A program made the position numbers and the translations under genes. Under the pieces are notes generated by a model, which searched no databases, was not told the DNA's origin, and worked only from the letters and a program-made list of their open reading frames with translations. From the NCBI GenBank assembly GCA_028641055.1, contig CM054062.1, positions 237,906,376-237,970,375 of the forward strand: a DNA stretch of 64,000 nt, in the 5' to 3' direction. Source of the stretch: Alopecurus myosuroides (lineage: Eukaryota > Streptophyta > Magnoliopsida > Poales > Poaceae). Each line of letters opens with the position of its first letter. Position 1 is the first letter of the stretch. Positions 56,101 through 64,000 of the stretch are shown one piece after another.

Positions 56101-57315
56101 GAAAAGGGTCTTGTCCTCCGATCCATGATGAGCGCACTAACCGCATGTGGGAAGCGAGTATGGGCGCCCCCCGCAATTCTGATTCGATTTGCATCTCGTC
56201 CAAATCGCCACACTTAGTTCGGGCTTTCCATTTGATGCATGCATATGCAGGTGCGAACCCTTGGCGCCAGGGTGGAACTTTGGTAGTTGGCATTTAGGGC
56301 GGCGTGGTCTTCCAGTGCTATGAGGGTCCCCCTTTTCTTCGTGGGGGCTCGATTAGCCGCGCACGCACAGCATGTGGTTCTTTGGGCTTGATGCGAAGAA
56401 GAGTTGGGTTGTGTTGAGTGCCTCGCTTGGTGGAAGGGCCTTTCCATCTGGCGGGTCATTCTTACGTGTACGACCAAATTGGTGCATCCCTGCAGGGTTA
56501 ATCTTCTCGAGAAGCCATGTTGTCCGCGGTTATGGATGACTTGGTGAAAGTGCTGGCTAACAAGTACTCAGACAACTTACACTTAACGATGATAACTTGA
56601 CTAGTAATATAGATTACCTCCACCATAAAAATGGATGTCACCTTAATCAACCGTGTGAGTTTCCTTGGGTTGCTTCCTTAGTAGGGGGTAACATTGGATG
56701 GGTATTGTTTGGTGAGTAGTTGTAGTTGGTTCTGATACGCTATCTTATCCCTTTCTTTTAGCCGGATGTTGTAGCGCGTCTCTGTAGTTAGTTAGTGCAG
56801 CCCGCTGCCGCTTCTTTGCAATAATCCCTTCCTTTCCATTGTACCCAAAGTATTTGTATCTGGTGATGATTGGTTACGCTGGTATCTTGTGAGTATGGTT
56901 TATCCACTTGCCAGTACTTAACCGTACTGACCCACGAATCCCTTTCGTGGCTGCATATTCCATATTGCAGTCAACAGGTTTGAAGTCTGACGACGTTAGC
57001 TTGGGAATCCCTCCGGCTTGGCCTGGGCAGGGATTGGACGCCATCGGTTATCTTCAGGACTCTTAGTCCAATTTGTATCTTGTCCGTAGTCGGACACTAT
57101 GTTGTTTCTTCCGCTGTTATTTGGATCTTTGTATTGTATCAGTTGTATCCTTGACTCGTTTGAGTCGTCTTGTATATACCACCTCTGTTGTTGTTGTTGT
57201 GGATTATTCGTGAACTGTTGTAATGTTATCACAAGTGGCAACCTAAAATCGGTTATTATGTGGATTTTGGCGGAAATGCTGAAATCTGCATAGTTCCCGA
57301 TCCCGGGGCGTCACA
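53135..57315 (+). repeat. 3' LTR of element D
   Basis: 4,181 bp, the same length as the 5' LTR and colinear throughout. Differences are scattered single bases and one-unit changes in homopolymers or in a TTG repeat (near 57187). Confidence 0.92.
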
Positions 57316-59243
57316 AAATTTCTTTTAGCAATTTATGTTTCCTTTAACCAATTACTAGCAAACAAGCAAGGTATAACTCACACAACCAGTAGCTATGCAA
57401 TTAATGAAAAGTTACCTAAACCTTTTCAAAAATCCTTACACTCAATTTAAAATTATTCACAAACAATTTACCAATCAAGAGGAATTTATTTTATTTGCGA
57501 ACAATTTAATTTTAGCACACGATAGTGAAACATTTCTTAACATGATACCCCTAAGGAATATTATGCTAACAAACGGATCACACCTAAACATACTAGTATT
57601 TACTAATAATAAATAAACTTCTCACTTGCATAGGTGAGAACAAACAATTATATTTTCCATGGTGGAAAATAGAAATCAATCACATCGTGAAACATGTTAT
57701 CTTCACACATGTGTATGGTTGGGGATTTTCATCCTCAAGCCAAAATGCAATGGGACCAGTGGGTTATGGCCTACTAATACCAAGGAGAAATAGGTACTAA
57801 GCCTCTGGTTACTCATGAAAAACTTTTGCATACAAGATATAAATATAAGGCTATTTAATCTAGTGAAACAATACTAGTGCATATTGATAGCAATGCTTAC
57901 ACATGCTTTACTATTAAGAGACATGCAAGCTAACATAGGTACACGCATCTAAATAACAGTACCTAAATGGTACTGGACTCAAGAAAACATAGCACAAAAT
58001 CTACTAAGAAAGTATACACAGATCTAGCTCTCACAATACTTCCAAATAATAATCTAGAAGGTAACAAATGCTATTTCATTTTTGTTCGAGTTTCCAATCA
58101 TGCACACACTTTCTAGGGTAGATTTATTGTAAGAAAACATCATAATAACAAGTCCTAACAACTCCATATAAGTTAGGAAGCAAGATTGAGTAAAACACAA
58201 ATTTTATCTCAACCAAGAGCACACAAAGAAACAAAAATAGGAAAACTGTTGTTTCCTAGATCTATCATAACCATTCCATCGTTCACTTAATTTCTAAACC
58301 CCGAATTTCATAGTACCTACAATGTCTACTAAGATTTGATTACCAAAATAGATACACCCGATATCCTATTGACTAGTAAACGAATAGGTCATCATCTTAT
58401 TTTCTCGTGACTTCTCCTTTTTTCCAACTAGATTAAAAGGTGTCCTAAGTCACTTAATTTCTTGGTTTAGAAAGAGTTGTCAGTAGTTTGCATGATTTGG
58501 TTAGGTGTCAACCTAAGATTAGAACAAAGCATGTTAGTCTTGTTAGCTTTCTATTTAATCATGTTTGTCCGACAAGATACGACTAGCGTCATTGTACGTC
58601 GAATATTGAATCGTGCTCTTCGGATTGGCTTTTGAGGGGGTTGCGCATCATGGCATGTGAAGAGGGAGGTATATAACTTTTAAAAGGGTATTTCTCTTGT
58701 TTGGTCTTTTAAAAGGGGACATAAAAAGGTGCAACGTTTAGCCAACAGGGTAAAAAGAGTCTTTTGCAAACAGACAAAACATAGAGGTTTTGGTCAGTAG
58801 TGGTTGGTGCATTCACGCCTTTTCTTCTTTGAAGGATGTCATTGTTGGAGCTTTATCTGTTGGAGTGCATCACTGGTAGCAATGCTATCAGCTCGTGTGG
58901 CTTGATGGTCCTCTATTATTAGGCCCAACGGTGCTTTCATCGATTGTGGGGGAGATGGTGGTGGTTCACGACGGGTGGCATTTCGAAGCGAAAACAAGTA
59001 TAAGTCTAAGCAACAAATTCTTGTTTTTGAATACTATACAGACATTTTTGCTTGCATAAACCTAACAAGAGGCGATTCAAAAACAAGAGCGGGGCAATCA
59101 CAAATCTGCAAATTTTGAACATCCCACAAACATATAGAAGCCTAGATGAACCAAATTCTACACCACACAATAGCACAAAGTCTTACAGACACACATATGC
59201 AAGCCATAACACACAAGCAAGGCTCCATTGGAGCTACGTCGGG
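57316..59243 (-). mobile_element. Element B, internal region right of element D
   Basis: Continues the B interior after the second AAATT. AT-rich, no gene. Hairpins continue: 57620-57639 (TCTCAC...GTGAGA), 57651-57671 (TATTTTCCA, TGG, TGGAAAATA; nine pairs) and 57959-57973 (GTACC, TAAAT, GGTAC). The unit near 57755-57830 (CCAGTGGGTTATGG then AAGCCTCTGGTTACTCATG) is a diverged copy of one near 44265-44330 in the LTR. From about 58600 it becomes more mixed and hairpins thin out; it may belong to another repeat. No far LTR of B is seen before element E. Confidence 0.45.
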
Positions 59244-59723
59244 TGATAGGGGGACGATAACCCGGTATGCCAAACTCCAAGGAGTAACCCGGCCCAAAGG
59301 ACGGTGCATAGGGCCCGGTTAAGGATAAGGAAATCTGTGAAGGCCCAAACTTGTAGGCCCAGTAACCCGGGTTGTGGGTTACGGTAGGAGAAAGTTAGGG
59401 TTTGTGCGCCGGGTCCGGGTTGGATCCAGGATGCGCCTTAGAGAGTAAGCCAGGGGGTGCGGGTGCTTTATAAACCGACCCCCAGGTCTAGTCTAGGCAG
59501 AGATCTAAGAAACCCTAGCAATATTGTGTGATATCGAGCATCGAGTGTAATCCCAGAGTTGTGTTATTATATCAAGATCGGAGACTCGGCGACTTTGATT
59601 GCCGGCTACCAGATCGAATTGCACCATGTTTTCCTCTGAGCTAAACCCTCTCCCAAATACCTGTGTCGTCTTGCCCCAAGATCAGTTACCCCCGGTAACA
59701 TCTGCCGTGATTATCCCACGACA
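59244..59723 (+). repeat. 5' LTR of gypsy element E
   Basis: 480 bp, starts TGATAGGGGGACGATAACCC and ends ATTATCCCACGACA, directly followed by the primer-binding site. A TATA box, TTTATAAAC, lies at 59468-59476, followed by CTAAGAAACCCTAGC. The family is rich in CCCGG/CCGGGT. The expected TSD is the 5 bp before 59244 (GTCGG or similar); the right end is outside the window. Confidence 0.85.
59468..59476 (+). promoter_or_regulatory. TATA box of the element E LTR
   Basis: TTTATAAAC sits mid-LTR, 250 bp upstream of the LTR end and about 310 bp before the gag start, suitable for the U3/R border. Confidence 0.55.
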
Positions 59724-59742
59724 GTTGGCGCCCACCGTGGGG
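59724..59742 (+). other. Primer-binding site of element E
   Basis: GTTGGCGCCCACCGTGGGG follows the LTR end immediately. The TTGGCGCCCACCGTGGGGC form is used by several grass gypsy lineages. Confidence 0.8.
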
Positions 59743-59787
59743 CCTGCGTCCAAAGGTGTTTACATCACGGGAGAAGCTCGGAAGGGC

Positions 59788-61827
59788 ATGGAGAATCTTG
59801 TCATCGGCGAAATCTACATCGACCACGAAGGAGAAAAGGTGGTGGACGATTCCGGCTGGGGGCCGGAGTCGGATCACCTCGAAACCGGATCCGTCGTGAC
59901 AATCGGCCGGATCAGCGTCTTCATCGGTATGGTATGTGCTTCCAATTTGATCCCTGACAACGTTGGATCTGATTCTATGCCAGGAAAAGCCACGTCTATC
60001 CGATCAGATGATGAAGAATCGACTGGAACGACATATCCGGCAGAAGAACCCATCGCGGAGTGGGAACAGCCGGAGGAGCCGGCATGGACCCCACGCGACC
60101 GGACCGAAGGGGAAGATGATACCGGGTCTATCCTGGATCTACTGGAAAACCGGTATGAGGAGAACGGTGAGGAAGAACAGCCTAAATTTACACCGGATAT
60201 CGTACGCCGAGTTGCAGTCTATGCGGCCCCCGCGGCCAACCAAGGAAACACAACCGCGGCATCAGTTGGGGCGGCTCAGGCAGTGGCCCAGCAACAGGGC
60301 GCGGCTAACGGAGACCCGATCTTGACCCGGGTTGATGGAGAGTCGGCGTCAGTAACCAGCAGAGCAGCGGATGAGGAGTTGCATGCAAACACGTTCGGAT
60401 TCTTAGAAAACCGGACACCAGGGGCGGGTCCTTCGAACCCGCGCCACCCGGCCTTGTTCGATAACAATCTGATTCTAGACCCCACGGTTCTCGCAACGGT
60501 TATCACTCCGGAAAACGCAGCAGAACGCGTCAGGGATCTGGATGTGGCTCGCCGTGCGCTGGAACAGCAAAGAAGGCAGGTAGAAGCGGAAAGGCAAGGG
60601 ATGGCCACGCGGCGGCGTGAGTTAGATGCATTGGAAACCCGGCTCCGAGAGGAAACGTCTAGACTACATCAAAGGCACCACACCAGGTTACCAGCAATGG
60701 GCGGGGTTATCAATCCGGCTAATTTATTTGTTACACCTCAGGACCAGCCGATACCAGCGATGAACCAGGGAACCGCACCCCAACAAGTGACAGCAGCGAC
60801 ACATCCGGCAAATGAGCGGACCGGGTTACCCCCACCACAAACTAGAATCGCGACCGGCAACGATCCACCACCACCGCCACCATCACGGTTCCGTACACCA
60901 GCCGGCCACTACAATAACCCCATGGACAATGTATATGCAGCGACACTTGCGTTGAATCAAATCCCTGTGGGAGAGTCGCCCCACGCAGAGAAGACTCGGC
61001 AAGCCATCGATCTGTTGCACACGGCGGTGGCACAGCAAGCCAATTATCCGGATCACAGAAGCGGTATGCACGGGACGCCATACGTCAGTCAGCAGCAAGG
61101 GAATATCCAAACAAGTTCGGCGCGGCGGAGGGAAGAGCAGCAGCAAATGCCGCCTCCTCCCCGCGCTCAGGCAGCATCAGCAGCACAGGCCGTCGTGGAC
61201 AGTTCTAGGGCTCGGAGGGCCGCGGCCGGGTCTGCAGCGCATGGACTTCCCGCAGCACCGCGCCCAGCCGCGCCCCCCGCGGCATCACACGTTTCTAGAG
61301 CAAGGCCGGCTTCAACCGTTCTTGCGGGACCCAAGTGTCTCTCGGACAATATTAGAGCTGAACCTTACCCGGAAAAATTCAAAGAGCCAGGGAAAGTAGT
61401 GAATTATGAGCCAACTATGGATCCCGAAACATGGCTAAGCAGTTACGAGATGGCAATGTCAATTCGCAACGCGTCCGAGAACCTCCAAGCCAAGTTCATG
61501 TATCTGATGATGTCGGAAGGAGCAGCAAAATTGTGGTTCACCAATTTACCAGAGGGATCGATCAAGTCTTGGGAGGAATTGAAGACCGCGTTTGTCAAAC
61601 ACTTTCACGGGACCTGCAGGAAATTATTCACTATTGATGATCTAGAGCGATGCGTCCAGAAGAAGGGAGAATCGGCGCGCAGTTGGGTGCGCCGGGTTAT
61701 GGAGATACTTCACTCATCCACGGATATCCAGCCCAAGGATGCACTACAGGCCATGGCAAAAACGTGCAAGTATATACCTTTAGTGCAAAAGTTAACTCGC
61801 ATGAAGTCCAGTCGAAATGCGTCGTAA
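59788..61827 (+). CDS. Gag polyprotein of gypsy element E (ends at a nonsense codon)
   Basis: 679 residues from ATG 59788, the first Met after the primer-binding site; the frame is open further upstream but only through the LTR. Order: acidic N-terminus, a Glu/Arg-rich coiled-coil stretch (about residues 244-300, ALEQQRRQVEAERQG and on), Pro/Gln/Ala-rich linker, then the retrotransposon gag domain (about 530-650) with DPETWLSSYEMAM, AKLWFTNLPEGSIKSWEEL and AFVKHFHGTCRKLFTIDDL. It would form the cytoplasmic virus-like particle shell. The TAA at 61825-61827 is followed in the same frame by VTMGELMDACNKHA, which is the normal continuation of this gag family, so the stop is a mutation within a longer gag-protease frame. 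Confidence 0.75.
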   Translation: MENLVIGEIYIDHEGEKVVDDSGWGPESDHLETGSVVTIGRISVFIGMVCASNLIPDNVGSDSMPGKATSIRSDDEESTGTTYPAEEPIAEWEQPEEPAWTPRDRTEGEDDTGSILDLLENRYEENGEEEQPKFTPDIVRRVAVYAAPAANQGNTTAASVGAAQAVAQQQGAANGDPILTRVDGESASVTSRAADEELHANTFGFLENRTPGAGPSNPRHPALFDNNLILDPTVLATVITPENAAERVRDLDVARRALEQQRRQVEAERQGMATRRRELDALETRLREETSRLHQRHHTRLPAMGGVINPANLFVTPQDQPIPAMNQGTAPQQVTAATHPANERTGLPPPQTRIATGNDPPPPPPSRFRTPAGHYNNPMDNVYAATLALNQIPVGESPHAEKTRQAIDLLHTAVAQQANYPDHRSGMHGTPYVSQQQGNIQTSSARRREEQQQMPPPPRAQAASAAQAVVDSSRARRAAAGSAAHGLPAAPRPAAPPAASHVSRARPASTVLAGPKCLSDNIRAEPYPEKFKEPGKVVNYEPTMDPETWLSSYEMAMSIRNASENLQAKFMYLMMSEGAAKLWFTNLPEGSIKSWEELKTAFVKHFHGTCRKLFTIDDLERCVQKKGESARSWVRRVMEILHSSTDIQPKDALQAMAKTCKYIPLVQKLTRMKSSRNAS

Positions 61828-61833
61828 GTCACA

Positions 61834-63318
61834 ATGGGAGAATTGATGGATGCGTGCAACAAACACGCTGCGACAGATACTACAGAAGAAGAAGCTGATG
61901 ACAAGAAGGCAAAAGCAAACACAAGCGGTAATGGAAGAACCGGCAACGGATCAGCATCAGGTAACAATGGAAATAGCCAGAACAAGCGCCCTTTCGAAGG
62001 AGGCTCCGAGTTTGTCGCCAACACAGAAGCCGGGTCTTCGAGGCCAAGAGCAGAAGGAAATTTCAACGGAGGTAACCACAATGGAGGAAATTATCAAGGT
62101 CCACCAAGGCCGGGTAACAATTGGGACATATTCAGGATGGCATGCTCGAAGCACAGCAGGAATGGCAGGCCAGCTAACCACTCCCTAGAACAGTGCGCCG
62201 ATTTACAAAGATGGAAAAATGAGGAAGTGCACAGAGCTATGCGAGGTGCAGGACGGGGAGGAGGACCGGGTCCAGGGGCAAACCCGGGCAACGGCCCACC
62301 CCCAGCCGGTAATCCGGCGGCTGGAAATCAAGGTAATAACCAAGGGGGGGCAGGAGGTTTCCAGGCTAACCCCAAACAATTGGGTCAATATCATGTGCAT
62401 ACCACAGGAGGCTCTAACAAGGACAAAAAGATACTGAAGCAAGCGGTCAACTCAGTTTCGTTAGCCGTCCCGAGATACTTGAGATGGTCAGAACAGGAGG
62501 TAACATGGAGCAGAAGGGATCACCCAGAAAGAGTGGAGCACCCAGGAGTCTTGGCACTAGTAGTCGCGCCGCAAGTCAATGGGTACGAACTGAAAAAGGT
62601 TTTAATGGATGGTGGAAGCAGCATCAATATACGGTATTGGGAAACCTTCCTACGCATGGGCCTCAAGGAATCTCAGCTGCAAAAAAGCTCAACAGTTTTT
62701 CATGGGATAGTGCCGGGTCATTCAGCATGCCCCGAGGGAAAAATCGCATTGGAGGTAGCCTTCGGAGAGTCAAAGGATAACTATCGAATTGAGTGGCTTA
62801 CCTTTGAGGTAGTGAAATTGCGCAGCCCTTATCACGCGCTATTTGGAAGGCCGGCTTATGCCAAATTCATGGCTAGGCCGTGTTACGTATATCTACAGCT
62901 AAAAATCCCGGGTCCCAAGAAGACCATTACCATACATGGAAATCGAGACATAGCAGCTGAATGTGACGAAGGAGATGCAGCAATGGCCGAGCAGGCCTGT
63001 AGAAAAGAAGAACTCAAGCATTACCGGTCTCAAGCAGACCCGGAGGATAGAGCCACATCAAAAAGGCCGAGTACTGAAGGTGAAAGAACAAAATCCAAGG
63101 TAACGCAAGATGCTAAAATGGTGGCCTTAATCGAGGATGATTCCCCCAAGCAATCCGCTGTAAAGGAAGAAGCTACACGGCCGCTCACAACCAGCCAAGT
63201 CATGGGAACACCCCACCCGGGTTGGCTAGCAAACCCGGTACTCATCAGGAAAAGGTCGAACATATGGAGAATGTGCATTGGTCAAGCCAGACTGGGACCA
63301 GTGCTTATGAAGAACTAA
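61834..63318 (+). CDS. Gag C-terminus plus aspartic protease of element E, truncated at the start of reverse transcriptase
   Basis: 494 codons in the same frame as gag. Residues 1-60 finish the gag family region. About residues 103-120 hold a C-x2-H...H-x4-C pattern (CSKHSRNGRPANHSLEQC) in the place of a zinc knuckle. A Gly/Pro/Asn-rich spacer follows. The retropepsin has its catalytic aspartate at about residue 259 (VLMDGGSSINI, a DGG variant of DSG/DTG) and the second motif around LFGRPAYAKF. Near the end GWLANPVLIRKRSNIWRMCI (63220-63285) is the beginning of a gypsy reverse transcriptase, then the sequence jumps to unrelated text and stops. The whole of the remaining reverse transcriptase, RNase H and integrase is missing, so the element is non-autonomous. 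Confidence 0.75.
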   Translation: MGELMDACNKHAATDTTEEEADDKKAKANTSGNGRTGNGSASGNNGNSQNKRPFEGGSEFVANTEAGSSRPRAEGNFNGGNHNGGNYQGPPRPGNNWDIFRMACSKHSRNGRPANHSLEQCADLQRWKNEEVHRAMRGAGRGGGPGPGANPGNGPPPAGNPAAGNQGNNQGGAGGFQANPKQLGQYHVHTTGGSNKDKKILKQAVNSVSLAVPRYLRWSEQEVTWSRRDHPERVEHPGVLALVVAPQVNGYELKKVLMDGGSSINIRYWETFLRMGLKESQLQKSSTVFHGIVPGHSACPEGKIALEVAFGESKDNYRIEWLTFEVVKLRSPYHALFGRPAYAKFMARPCYVYLQLKIPGPKKTITIHGNRDIAAECDEGDAAMAEQACRKEELKHYRSQADPEDRATSKRPSTEGERTKSKVTQDAKMVALIEDDSPKQSAVKEEATRPLTTSQVMGTPHPGWLANPVLIRKRSNIWRMCIGQARLGPVLMKN

Positions 63319-64000
63319 ATAATGTAACGGGCAGCAGGTTTCAGACGCGCTCTTTTCCTACCCAGGGCACCTAAGGGGACTGGAAGGTTTTTAATGAGGC
63401 GGCCTGCTGATCCAAAATTTCTAGTATCAATAAAGAGATGGTTATCAAGTCCTATATCATTACATCCTGATTACAAGTAAGTAGTATCCATGCGACATCA
63501 GTAATTCAGTATCATTAAAAGCATCAGGTGCATGTAGGTCTTGGGGGTTGGTTGCTCAAGTGACCAACCACTAACCCGAAAGACCCGGCCTTGATGCCTA
63601 TAAGTTATAAGGGCCGATTATTCGCAAACGAGTACGGCTGCAATCTTATAACTGGACAAAGGAGCCAAATTTTCTTGACTTTTCTTACTTAAGCTCGATG
63701 TGACTCGCACTAAAGTGGCATGATTCGTTCGCTTACGATTACAATCAGCCATGAAGCCCAATGGGACTTGCCTGACACTGTTCTCGTATGGATGTAACAA
63801 CATGGTATCCACGCGAAAGCCGGCTTACAGTACAAGATAGTCAAAAGGGTCATCTAAACCACAAGTTTATGCAGAGTACAAGGCTAAAAGCCGGAAACTC
63901 AACAATTATCAAGCATAACTTCAGTATTCACACGGAATGGCTTTAGGCTTGCGACTCGGTAAAAGATAATTTGTTCTCTGAGAAAGGCCACACCCCCATG
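63319..64000 (+). mobile_element. Element E, post-polymerase noncoding region
   Basis: GGAAGGTTTTTAATGAGGCG near 63380 resembles the sequence that follows integrase in this gypsy lineage, consistent with an internal deletion joining the first part of reverse transcriptase to the 3' untranslated part. No 3' LTR is reached by 64000. The 64-codon frame at 63618-63812 has no support. Confidence 0.5.

Larger units (their letters stand above)
48458..57315 (+). mobile_element. Element D: non-autonomous retrotransposon with giant LTRs and a tiny interior
   Basis: Complete element of 8,858 bp. LTRs are 48458-52638 and 53135-57315, each 4,181 bp, starting TGTAACACCCGGGGGATTTC and ending CCCGGGGCGTCACA. 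A perfect TSD, AAATT, lies at 48453-48457 and 57316-57320. A methionine-tRNA primer-binding site follows the first LTR. The interior is only 496 bp and codes for nothing recognisable, so gag, protease and polymerase would all have to come from another element. By eye the LTRs differ at 1-2 in 100 positions, implying a fairly recent insertion. It interrupts the interior of element B. Confidence 0.93.

Noticed and set aside
59599..59787. Gag start upstream inside the LTR
   Set aside because: The frame is open there only from a non-ATG codon and runs through the LTR end and primer-binding site; ATG 59788 is the sensible start.

Overview
The window looks like the nuclear genome of a Pooideae grass, most likely a Triticeae relative of wheat, barley or rye. 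This rests on the repeat content: nested copia and gypsy LTR retrotransposons of types I recognise from that group, Stowaway- and Tourist-like MITEs, a 5'-truncated LINE, and a FAR1-type MULE transposase. Only two protein genes look intact, both on the minus strand in the middle of the window. There are no operons, no rRNA genes and no CRISPR array. Family names come from memory of motifs, not from a search.

Layout. 1-6500 is AT-rich with no recognisable gene. 6587-9195 is GC-rich and 5'UTR-like, with a 146-bp tandem duplication but no gene I can name. 9196-21771 is a minus-strand gypsy element (G1) carrying an 8.2-kb decayed copia element (9708-17922). G1 itself sits in a fragment of another gypsy LTR (21772-22680). 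22686-24690 is a decayed gene of a recurrent grass hypothetical family, split by a 1.35-kb solo LTR. A LINE with clean target-site duplications (TSDs) and three MITEs follow. Next come the two intact genes: a secreted cysteine-rich protein (26980-27588) and an R2R3-MYB transcription factor (28494-29264, with a good TATA box).

31038-41229 holds two convergent decayed genes that look like one large MULE-type transposon: a multi-exon gene ending in a Ulp1/C48 SUMO-peptidase-like domain (plus strand) and a FAR1/MULE transposase (minus strand). Both carry stop codons in key domains. Their introns share the same kind of iterated short motif.

41337-64000 is nested retrotransposons. A 65-bp LTR head is interrupted by a minus-strand element (B) with an apparent 6-kb LTR and a noncoding interior rich in short perfect hairpins. 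Into B is inserted element D (48458-57315), whose two 4,181-bp LTRs flank only 496 bp of noncoding interior, with a perfect 5-bp TSD. Element E (59244 to past the window end) has a short LTR, gag and protease, but its polymerase is deleted just inside the reverse transcriptase.

The observations I would pursue first are element D's extreme proportions, the hairpin array in element B, and the Ulp1 plus FAR1 convergent pair with its shared intron motif.
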